64,000 bases of DNA from Aporhodopirellula rubra (GTDB taxonomy: Bacteria; Planctomycetota; Planctomycetia; Pirellulales; Pirellulaceae), in contig NZ_JACHXU010000007.1 of NCBI RefSeq assembly GCF_014192335.1, positions 62,001-126,000 of the forward strand, written 5' to 3'. Below the pieces are notes generated by a model that was not told the origin of the DNA, did not search any database, and was given only the letters and a program-made list of their open reading frames with translations. A program made the translations under genes and the position numbers. How positions within the stretch are numbered: the first letter of the stretch is position 1; each line of letters begins with the position of its first letter. This document shows positions 56,971-64,000 of this stretch, one piece after another.

Positions 56971-57297
56971 CCGTTCCTAACCCAACGAATGATTCATGTC
57001 CCCGCCCGACGCAATGCGTTGGGCGGGGTTTTTGCTGCGCATTGCCCTCAGCCCCCATGCCTTTTTCGCCCGCGATCTTCCCCTACGAAAATCCCTGAAT
57101 AATTCGACCTCAGGGGAAATCCTGACCTAGATTTGCTACTAGAGGGAGGTATCGGATGCCAGTTCGGCAACTTCTCTCCCAAGTGATTTTTCACCGAATC
57201 GTTGCAACTCGCTCACCAACTTGGCGTGTCTGTGCTGGCAACAAAACGTTTGCCATGCTGAACACCGGAGACGCCAGGAACTGGGATTTCCCGCACT
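56971..57297. other. Intergenic region with terminator
   Basis: 327 bases between the helical protein and the TadE-like pair. It contains the terminator at 57000-57033 and presumably the tadE promoter; nothing else recognised. Confidence 0.5.
57000..57033 (+). terminator. Strong rho-independent terminator
   Basis: A 13-bp stem with one G-T pair (57000-57012 and 57016-57028, ccccgcccgacgc/gcgttgggcgggg), a 3-base loop and TTTTT (57029-57033), 30 bases after the stop of the preceding gene. Confidence 0.85.
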
Positions 57298-57816
57298 ATG
57301 AACGCCCCAACACGCATCCCAACCGCACAACGCGACGGAGCCAACCGTCGGCCACGCTTTCGTCGCGTCTCCCGTGGCGCACACCCGACTCGTCGGGGCG
57401 GCAATTTCCTAGGCATCAAACGCGTCGCCACCGCGACGGCCGAGGTGGCGATTTGCCTGCCCGTTTTGATGACACTGACCCTCGCGACGATTGACCTCTG
57501 CTCAGTCTTCTTCTTGAAAGAAACCGTTTCGATCGCCGCCTACGAAGGTGCTCGTCGGGGCGTCAACCGCGGCGGCACCAACGCCGCCGCGATCGCCCGC
57601 GTCCAGCAAGTCCTCAACGAACGCGGAATTCAATTCGGCAGTGGTGCGATCTCCTTCGAAGGGGCCACCTACGACAGTGCCGAGACACTCGAACACGTCA
57701 CGCTCGTCGTGACCGTCCCCGCCGCGGGTAACCTCGCCGCACCGGCGGGTTTGTACGGCGACCTGCAGCTCACCGCGCGTGTCACGATGCGTAAAGAATT
57801 CGAGAACCAAGAGTAG
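57298..57816 (+). CDS. TadE-like pseudopilin (first copy)
   Basis: 172 residues. A basic N-terminal tail of about 45 residues precedes the TadE-like helix (ATAEVAICLPVLMTLTLATI, with the Glu5-type residue) and a small C-terminal beta region. TadE/TadF-type minor pseudopilins prime Tad pili or act in surface assembly. The next gene is a second copy, 7 bases on. Confidence 0.82.
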   Translation: MNAPTRIPTAQRDGANRRPRFRRVSRGAHPTRRGGNFLGIKRVATATAEVAICLPVLMTLTLATIDLCSVFFLKETVSIAAYEGARRGVNRGGTNAAAIARVQQVLNERGIQFGSGAISFEGATYDSAETLEHVTLVVTVPAAGNLAAPAGLYGDLQLTARVTMRKEFENQE

Positions 57817-57823
57817 TCGTCTT

Positions 57824-58297
57824 ATGAAACACAATTCACCGAATCGCTCGACTCTCTCGCACCGCCCTCGACGCTCTCAACGGCGCTCTCAGGTGCGTCG
57901 CGGCCCCAAACGTGTCGCGGCGACACTGGTCGAATTTGCACTCGTTTGCAACGTGCTGATCGTCACGATCTTCACCTGCATGGAGTTTGCGAGAATGAAC
58001 ATGGCACGCAACCTCGCTCAAGACGCCGCCTACTTTGCGGCTCGTACAGCGATCGTGCCTGGTGCAACGGCAGCCGAAGCCGAGGCCGAAGGAGAACGCA
58101 TCATGAGTTCGATCTTCAGCAGCGGATACACGGTCACCTGTAGCCCGATCTCCGACGAAACCGAAGAGGTCTCGGTACGCGTCGCCGTCGAGCTTGACGA
58201 TGTCGCCTTCTTCTTGCCGCTGTTCCTCAGTGGCATCGAATTGGAGTCGACCGCAAAAATGCAAACCGAACGCTACAGCGGTTTCTACGAGCAATAA
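57824..58297 (+). CDS. TadE-like pseudopilin (second copy)
   Basis: The ATG at 57824 gives 157 residues. A basic N-terminal tail (about 1-28) is followed by the TadE helix (AATLVEFALVCNVLIVTIFTCMEFARMNMARNLAQ) and an exported C-terminal domain. The two TadE proteins and the VWA protein form one operon, separate from cpaF-tadB-tadC about 16 kb away. Confidence 0.85.
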   Translation: MKHNSPNRSTLSHRPRRSQRRSQVRRGPKRVAATLVEFALVCNVLIVTIFTCMEFARMNMARNLAQDAAYFAARTAIVPGATAAEAEAEGERIMSSIFSSGYTVTCSPISDETEEVSVRVAVELDDVAFFLPLFLSGIELESTAKMQTERYSGFYEQ

Positions 58298-58394
58298 CTG
58301 TTTCCAACATCCACCCAATTGAACTTGGCCCGGGGGGGCTTTTTTCAAACTCTCTCTCACCACTGCCTCACTCACCTAGACCGAGTCTCTCACC

Positions 58395-59702
58395 ATGTAC
58401 CACTCCCCCCTCTCTCGCAATCGAGATCAACGCAGCAACACGTGCTCGCCTTCGATTCAATCGAACGTCCAGTCGCGTCCACACCATGGTGGCGTCACCG
58501 TGTTGTTGGCCGTGGTGTTGCCGGTACTCGCCATCCTAGCCGCGTTCGCTATCAACTCGGCTCACATGCAGTTGACGAAGACTGAATTGATGATCGCCTC
58601 CGACGCCGCCGCTCGTTCGGCAGGCCGTACGTTCAGTGAAGAGCAAACCGTCGAAGCCGCCAAACAGGCCGCAATGATCACCGCGGCTCTGAACAACGTT
58701 AATAACGAACCGTTGCAACTGAGCACCTCGGACGAAGGCAACGAAATCGAATTCGGGTACTCCGAACAAAACGGCTCCGCCGGTCGATTTGTGTTCAACA
58801 AAATCCCGACCAGCCAAGTGAACGGGAACGAGTTGACAGTCAGCTCCGTCCGGATCAACGCCAAACGAGACAGCTCCTCCCAAGGTGGCAAGGTTGAACT
58901 GATTTTCCCGAGCCTGATGGCCCGCAAGGACTTCTCACCAACGACCAGCAGCGTCGCAATGCAAGTCGACCGCGACATCGCATTGATCCTCGACCGTAGC
59001 GGATCGATGGAATGGCCCGATTACGATTGGCCGTCGGGGTTCAACATGTGGAGTCGCTCGGCAATGGATGCCGCAGAAGATGCAAACATCATCTATTACA
59101 ACCGATACGGAAACGCCTACTACTCGAGCGGGCAAAACGAGAACACTTACAAAGAATTCATGTGGGAGGAATACCTCGACCTTGGCCCTCGACCTCCGAC
59201 GCCTTGGGAAAATCTCGTCGTCGCCGTGAACGCATTCCTCGACGTGCTCGAAGACACTCCACAAAACGAACAAGTCTCGATCGCGAGCTACTCGAACTAC
59301 GGCACACTCGACATCTACCTGACACACGACTATGACGACGTCCGTGACACGGTCGCCTCACTGCGAACCGGCGGTGGCACAGGAATCGGACGCGGAATGC
59401 AGTCCGGTGAAGCCGCGTTCGAACACGCCAATGCTCGCCCGTTTGCATCGAAGACGATGGTCGTCATGACCGACGGAAATCACAACACCGGTATCGATCC
59501 TGACGACGTCGCTCGATCCATGATGAGCAACGACAACGTCAACATCCAAACCGTGACATTCAGCGACGGTGCCAACCAAGCCGACATGCAAGAAGTCGCA
59601 CGCATTGGAGCGGGCAAACACTATCACGCCTCATCGGGCAGTGAGTTGGTGAGTGCCTTCCAAGAGATCGCTAACAACTTGCCGACAATTTTGACGAAGT
59701 AG
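58395..59702 (+). CDS. TadG-like VWA-domain protein
   Basis: 435 residues. An N-terminal polar tail (1-32), a TadG/TadE-like helix (34-58, VTVLLAVVLPVLAILAAFAINSAHMQL) and a von Willebrand A domain from about 195, with an intact MIDAS DRSGSM (D200, S202, S204) and downstream TGGGTGIG and TDGNHNTG. The exported VWA domain probably binds protein partners with Mg2+ or Ca2+. The leader is C/T-rich. Confidence 0.88.
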   Translation: MYHSPLSRNRDQRSNTCSPSIQSNVQSRPHHGGVTVLLAVVLPVLAILAAFAINSAHMQLTKTELMIASDAAARSAGRTFSEEQTVEAAKQAAMITAALNNVNNEPLQLSTSDEGNEIEFGYSEQNGSAGRFVFNKIPTSQVNGNELTVSSVRINAKRDSSSQGGKVELIFPSLMARKDFSPTTSSVAMQVDRDIALILDRSGSMEWPDYDWPSGFNMWSRSAMDAAEDANIIYYNRYGNAYYSSGQNENTYKEFMWEEYLDLGPRPPTPWENLVVAVNAFLDVLEDTPQNEQVSIASYSNYGTLDIYLTHDYDDVRDTVASLRTGGGTGIGRGMQSGEAAFEHANARPFASKTMVVMTDGNHNTGIDPDDVARSMMSNDNVNIQTVTFSDGANQADMQEVARIGAGKHYHASSGSELVSAFQEIANNLPTILTK

Positions 59703-59759
59703 TCAAATTGACGCAGCTTTTGCCTTCATCTGCCAAAGCGTCACCTACACTCTCAGTGT

Positions 59760-60320
59760 ATGAACAACAACGTCTCCCGAAACGAAAACGAACTATCCGC
59801 TGCGGCTCTCTTGAGCCGTGGCGGATCGCCGCGTAACCCCGCACCAACGATGCACCCGTTGTCGAAAGGGTTGCTCGCCGTCTCAATCATGCTCGGCGTC
59901 ATCCTGCTCTGCGGATTGGCACTGCGGATGAGTGTCGGATTGGTCAGCGACCAGCAACATGCCTCGTTGGGTGTTTCCGCCAAACAGGCTTCCCGATCGA
60001 ACGACGAACAACTCAGCGAACGCCAGCGTGAAATCGAACGGATCCGCGAAGAAGCACGCCGCAAAGATCGTGAACTACTCAATCGGCGCCGGGAACGTCT
60101 TTGGCGTGAACAGTGTGTCGACCGACCTGATAAAACCGCTGCGTACCAAAATTGGTACCACGAGGTCCGCGAAATCGAAGACCAACTGAAGGGCGCCGAA
60201 GAAATCCAAGCACAACTCGGCCCCGAAGAAGCCAAAAATGGGCCACTCGCGGAAGGCAGTGTGCTGTGGCATCGAAAGCAGCGGTTACTGGATCTCAAAG
60301 CCGACGCGCCCTCGCTGTAA
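59760..60320 (+). CDS. Membrane-anchored coiled-coil protein
   Basis: 186 residues. A disordered N-terminus, a transmembrane helix (about 38-60, LLAVSIMLGVILLCGLALRM), and a long charged helix (75-120, ERQREIERIREEARRKDREL) predicted as coiled coil. It may belong to the Tad-like surface operon, but the gap of 57 bases and lack of a known family leave this open. Confidence 0.65.
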   Translation: MNNNVSRNENELSAAALLSRGGSPRNPAPTMHPLSKGLLAVSIMLGVILLCGLALRMSVGLVSDQQHASLGVSAKQASRSNDEQLSERQREIERIREEARRKDRELLNRRRERLWREQCVDRPDKTAAYQNWYHEVREIEDQLKGAEEIQAQLGPEEAKNGPLAEGSVLWHRKQRLLDLKADAPSL

Positions 60321-60456
60321 GCGAGCAATCTGAACAGTGCCGCGTCAAACGGTCCTCTCGAATCGTCAAGACCGCTTCTCGCTCGATCGCCCTCGCAACG
60401 AATGGACTGTTACAACGCCGTAACAGGCGACAATCAATCTAGCCAGATCCCACGAA

Positions 60457-61641
60457 CTAGCGTGGGCATCCCGGTAGCGCCGCCTCGCAATCACTGAGAC
60501 ACCATTGCACCGATTCGGTCGGCACGTTGATCAACGGAGCTCGATCACTCCCAAGAGACAACAACCGCGTGAGATTTTGGTCGGTCATCTTACGCAGACC
60601 GATGTAAGACGTGGTCAGTCGTGAATTGATTTCAATCACGGCGTCATGGTTAGCGTCTCTACCGAGGATCAAATCGATCCCGAGAAACCCGCTGAGCTTT
60701 CCAGGTAACGCTTGCATCACACGTGTCACCAACGCGTGGGCACGCAACTGCATTTCGACGGGCACGGGCCCACATCCGCCGCGGTATACCAATTGGCTGG
60801 TCGATAACGGAGCGGCACCCGATTGCGAGATCGCGTCATCGGGTTCGTGGGGAACCTCTTCAATCGTCTGCCACACGGCGGGCAACATGTTCACGCGACC
60901 GTTGCCACGCTGCCCTGTCACGATCACGGATGCAGATCGACCGACCAAACGTTGCTGCGTGATCTCATGATCCTGCATCGACTCGAGTGCGGGCTGCAAT
61001 TCGTCGTAACGTCGGATGTCCATCGCACCACACCCATCGCGTGGTTTGACCAAATATCCGCCCTCAGGAAATCCGCCGATCAGCGGATTCACCTTTCCCG
61101 TCGAAAGAGGCCGCGAACATACGTACGGTCGCTCATCGCTGCCGACTTTGCGGCGTTCGACACACCATGTGTCAGGGTGGGCGATGTCCTCGCCGTGCAG
61201 CCATTTCGCCGTCGCCCATTTATCTCCCGAGAGCCCGATCGCATTCCCGCTGGGCGCGAGCACCTCAACCCCGGCTGCTCGCATCAACGAAATGCCTTTG
61301 GTCAACAGAGCATCGTTTTCAGGAATGACAACAACCGCGAAATCGCATTGACGCGCCGCCGCGATCCACTGATTCCATGGTGCCGCACATGGTTCCATCG
61401 CGACGACATCAATATTCGGCGTGTCGAAGACAGGGAACTTCAATCTCGGGTCGACCGGAGTGCAGACGCTCGCCCATTCCGAAAAATCCTCCACCAACGC
61501 TCGCCACATCGAGCCCCCTTCCCCTAGCAGCGATTCGGGAATGGCATGGGGCAGAGTGTCAAACATCCCTCCACCGCAGAGATACTCGGCGACAAAAACA
61601 CGCGGTGACCCCGATTGAGATCCAGGGGCGTTGTCGTTCAT
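60457..61641 (-). CDS. ATP-grasp protein of COG1821 type
   Basis: 394 residues. An N-terminal pre-ATP-grasp domain (EYLCGGGMFD, VVVIPENDALLTKG), then the ATP-grasp core with SGDKWATAKWLH, GGYLVKPRDGCGAMDIR, and the Mg site GFLGIDLILGRDANHDAVIEINSRLTTSYIGLR. COG1821-type ligases act near tyramine/methanofuran-type cofactor synthesis in methylotrophs and archaea; Pirellulaceae carry H4MPT-linked C1 genes. That role is inference; no other C1 gene is in the window. Confidence 0.75.
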   Translation of the reverse strand: MNDNAPGSQSGSPRVFVAEYLCGGGMFDTLPHAIPESLLGEGGSMWRALVEDFSEWASVCTPVDPRLKFPVFDTPNIDVVAMEPCAAPWNQWIAAARQCDFAVVVIPENDALLTKGISLMRAAGVEVLAPSGNAIGLSGDKWATAKWLHGEDIAHPDTWCVERRKVGSDERPYVCSRPLSTGKVNPLIGGFPEGGYLVKPRDGCGAMDIRRYDELQPALESMQDHEITQQRLVGRSASVIVTGQRGNGRVNMLPAVWQTIEEVPHEPDDAISQSGAAPLSTSQLVYRGGCGPVPVEMQLRAHALVTRVMQALPGKLSGFLGIDLILGRDANHDAVIEINSRLTTSYIGLRKMTDQNLTRLLSLGSDRAPLINVPTESVQWCLSDCEAALPGCPR

Positions 61642-61882
61642 GACAGACGATCCGTCCGAGATAGAATTAAAGGAAATACCTTTCGTTGCACCGAAACGCT
61701 ACAAGACCGCAGAGTGAAGTGCGGTGACTCATTTGTCGACGCTCCTGTGACGAAGGCCCATGACGCGACTGCTCATGAACCGAACAGGCCTAAACGAGCT
61801 AGACCCAAACCTACTGCGATCAACCTGACGAAGTATTAACCGGCCAGGCAACCACTCACCAAACCCAAAACGCAATCGCGAC

Positions 61883-62278
61883 TTAACGGGCCGATTCTGG
61901 ATTCGCGTCGTTCCACTGAGTGTCGACGTTCACACCGGGTGAATTGACCTTCACACCTCGTTGCAATGACGCGTCGACTTCGGTGTTCGGCGTTTTCACT
62001 TGGACGCCTTTGCCGTGGGCAACATCGACGTCAACGTTTTCGGTTCGGACGGTGACGCTCTCGCCTGCCTTTCGTTTGACGTCGACTCCTGGAGCCTGCA
62101 CGTCAACGCTGCCGTCGCCGTCGATCTTCACACTCCCGCTGCCCCAATTCAGTTCGAAACCGTCCGACTTCGCTCCCGCACCGCCGTTGTTGTTCCCGCC
62201 ATCGCACCCGGCGATGCAAACACAGAGTGACGCGGTCATAACCGCCAGTCCAGAGAAAGCTGTTTTAGTCAGGAGCAT
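61883..62278 (-). CDS. Predicted lipoprotein
   Basis: The start at 62278 gives 131 residues with a signal peptide and lipobox (VCIAGCDGG, Cys24). The mature part is low-complexity and built of repeated beta-like phrases around V-x-V-x-x-x-x-x-V-x-V (SGSVKIDGDGSVDVQAPG, VRTENVDVDVAHGKGVQV, EVDASLQRGVKVNSPG). It may form a repetitive beta structure. Function unknown. Confidence 0.75.
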   Translation of the reverse strand: MLLTKTAFSGLAVMTASLCVCIAGCDGGNNNGGAGAKSDGFELNWGSGSVKIDGDGSVDVQAPGVDVKRKAGESVTVRTENVDVDVAHGKGVQVKTPNTEVDASLQRGVKVNSPGVNVDTQWNDANPESAR

Positions 62279-62513
62279 TTTGAAGATCCGTGAAATCGAA
62301 AGTAGGAAAATGAAAGAAGAAAGCTGAACAACGCCATGACCGGGAAACATCCCGACACGACGCCGATAGAATGATGTCTTAATTCGTCGCGAGACGCCCT
62401 TGTGTTACCGGACGATTGATCGCTGGTAGACAACGCGGAACTCGATTCCGTGACACTCCCAACAACCGTCGTCGACACAGTGATTTACGAGGAAAGATCG
62501 TCTCCGCACCGAG

Positions 62514-63245
62514 TTATTCATTGGCACCATAGCCGATATAGACTGTACTAGGCAGCCAACGAGGTTTTCTTTTCTGAACGTTTTGAAATCCATACGGCTC
62601 CATCGCTTCGCGCACCAACGCGTCCGGCAGGAAGATTTCCTGAACGCCAAAGACGACGCACCCTCCCGGCGCCAAAAAACGACGCGATTGGTCCAGAAAA
62701 TCTCTCAGCACGCTCGCCCCGTCGTCACCACCGTCCCACATTTGGTCGCCGTCCACTTCGAGCCGGCGGGTCAGTTGCAATTCGCGCCCTGTTTGGGTGG
62801 GGACGTAGGGCGGGTTGAAGTAGATGAAATCGTAGGTGGACTCCGAGGTAACCTCGGAAAACAAATCACTGAGCCAAAACTGAACATCGTGCTTGTTGAA
62901 CCGCGCCACCTCCTGGGAACTATTCACTCGGCTCGGTGAACAGTCAACACCGTCAATTTTTACTTGGTCCGGCGGAGTCTGTGCCGCGATCGACAGACTG
63001 ACCAGGGCACCTTGGCCGATCCCCATTTCGAGCAGCCTCAGCGGTCTGTCGTTGGTTCGTTTCGCCAGAGATTCGGCGACCATTTCGTTCATCGTTCTCG
63101 CCAACAACACCGTCGTCGGGTCGTACTGAACGGCGACCCCACGCGGCAATCGCACCCCAAAGACGTATCGAATCAGCCACGGGCTACGTCGCAATCTCTT
63201 CAACAGAGGCTGGACAACCGGATAGACCAGATGACTTAGTCGCAT
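62514..63245 (-). CDS. NPPY-type SAM-dependent methyltransferase
   Basis: 243 residues. SAM motif I (LLEMGIGQGALVSL, 71-84) and the catalytic NPPY (144-147, FIYFNPPYVPT) show an N-methyltransferase of the PrmC/RsmC/RlmG type, acting on a planar amide or base nitrogen in proteins or RNA. A helical N-terminal 40-residue extension contains a GVAVQYDPTTVLL entry as in HemK-like enzymes. Substrate unknown. Confidence 0.85.
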   Translation of the reverse strand: MRLSHLVYPVVQPLLKRLRRSPWLIRYVFGVRLPRGVAVQYDPTTVLLARTMNEMVAESLAKRTNDRPLRLLEMGIGQGALVSLSIAAQTPPDQVKIDGVDCSPSRVNSSQEVARFNKHDVQFWLSDLFSEVTSESTYDFIYFNPPYVPTQTGRELQLTRRLEVDGDQMWDGGDDGASVLRDFLDQSRRFLAPGGCVVFGVQEIFLPDALVREAMEPYGFQNVQKRKPRWLPSTVYIGYGANE

Positions 63246-63618
63246 AAATAAGCTGTGATTCCGATGCGACCGTGCCTTTCACTCGCTAACCATCCGAGCC
63301 GACAAAAACAACACAGCCTCGAAAGAGACACTCTAAGAATGTCTCACCGGGGGTAGCGTGACACAGCCCATAGTTTATCAAAATGCCCCCTGCGGTCCAT
63401 CGCACGACGAGGTACGTAAAAGCCGCGGATTTGCTATAACGGGATCTCCACGTCTGCGACGACATGCCCGATGGACGGCTGTATCGTTCCAGGCCCAGGT
63501 AGGCCGCACGGCAGACAAGTCGAAAGCCAGGCAGAGCGTCCAAATCGCGAGAGCCTTACCGCGACGCTTCCGTCACCGCTAATCGTTTCCAACCTCTCCT
63601 CCCGCCTAGGCGTTTCGG
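63246..63618. other. Divergent intergenic region upstream of recQ
   Basis: 373 bases between the NPPY methyltransferase (minus) and recQ (plus). Short frames on both strands are not convincing. An in-frame TAG at 63607 bounds the recQ reading frame. Confidence 0.4.
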
Positions 63619-64000
63619 ATGACACCGCCCGCGACTTCTCCCACCGCGTCTTCGCAAACCCCATCGGCAACGGCAAAATCTCGAGTCGTCCGCCCCACGA
63701 CAGACAACCCGGAATCGTTGTTACCACGATTCGGTCTCGAGTCGTTTCGTCCCGGGCAACGCGGCGTCGTCGATGCCCTGGCCTCGGGTGAGGATTGCCT
63801 CTGCGTGATGCCGACCGGCGGCGGAAAGAGCCTCTGCTATCAATTACCAGCCCTCGCGCGCCAGGGAACCACCATCGTGGTCTCCCCTTTGATCGCGTTG
63901 ATGAAGGACCAAGTCGACACGCTGCAATCGCGAGGTATCCGCGCCAAATTGATCAACAGTTCGCTCTCGCAAGGACAGCAAGAGTCCGTGATGGAAGCGA
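63619..64000 (+). CDS. recQ: RecQ-family DNA helicase, N-terminal part (3' end outside window)
   Basis: ATP-dependent 3'-5' DNA helicase of recombination and repair. The ATG at 63619 is the first start after an in-frame stop, and 127 codons are visible before the window ends. A disordered Pro/Thr/Ser tail (1-35) precedes the helicase: Q-motif region FRPGQ (43-47), Walker A VMPTGGGKSLCYQLP (63-77) and motif Ia SPLIALMKDQV (89-99). Downstream motifs (DEAH, RQC, HRDC) are not visible, so full-length status is unknown. Confidence 0.9.
   Translation, partial: MTPPATSPTASSQTPSATAKSRVVRPTTDNPESLLPRFGLESFRPGQRGVVDALASGEDCLCVMPTGGGKSLCYQLPALARQGTTIVVSPLIALMKDQVDTLQSRGIRAKLINSSLSQGQQESVMEA

Overview
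The window looks like a chromosomal segment from a planctomycete of the Pirellulaceae (Rhodopirellula-like). The grounds are four Ser/Thr kinases plus one kinase-like FHA protein within about 23 kb, single genes mixed with short operons, many starts without a Shine-Dalgarno site, TadE/VWA surface genes, a seven-motif FG-GAP propeller protein, a DUF4129 membrane protein and C1/sulfur metabolism genes. This is inference from gene content; no rRNA or marker-based placement was possible. I saw no rRNA, tRNA, CRISPR array, intact insertion sequence or phage module.

Left part (1-12.5 kb): the 3' end of a P-loop ATPase-like gene, the two subunits of a 2-oxoacid:ferredoxin oxidoreductase (korA, korB), cysteine synthase flanked by short tandem repeats, a DUF4129 membrane protein with a very long disordered linker, an SRAP (HMCES/YedK-type) DNA-protein crosslink protein, a membrane-anchored protein whose C-terminus resembles barnase/EndoU-type RNase domains, and a tightly packed trio of unknown genes (zinc ribbon, repeat-like protein, WXG-like helical protein).

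Middle (12.7-31.4 kb): an alpha/beta-hydrolase-like exported protein, an ADP-ribosylglycohydrolase, a two-gene kinase unit (active membrane kinase followed by an FHA protein with a degenerate kinase domain), a NosR-like double FMN-binding/CxxxCP membrane protein overlapping a phosphoesterase, yaaA, a 6-pyruvoyl-tetrahydropterin-synthase homologue, and a five-gene minus-strand operon in which hemB, a methyltransferase, a Gfo/Idh oxidoreductase, larE and a Ser/Thr kinase overlap or nearly overlap.

29.4-41.3 kb: an osmoregulated periplasmic glucan region. opgH is on the minus strand; a Tat-exported GH144-like beta-1,2-glucanase, opgG and a multi-pass Ser/Thr kinase are on the plus strand. Between them lies a candidate small gene that reads well only through a -1 shift at an A-AAA-AAC site. 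cpaF-tadB-tadC (Tad pilus motor and platform) follow.

Right part (41.4-64 kb): a five-gene minus operon (rhomboid, sugar isomerase-like, thioredoxin-like, FG-GAP propeller, MazG-like); cysC, rpsO and pnp on the minus strand with recognisable terminators; a SUKH-like protein, a CE15-type esterase, a GT2 glycosyltransferase, a large helical protein, two TadE-like pseudopilins with a VWA TadG-like protein, a COG1821-type ATP-grasp enzyme, a lipoprotein, an NPPY methyltransferase, and the start of a RecQ helicase cut by the window end.
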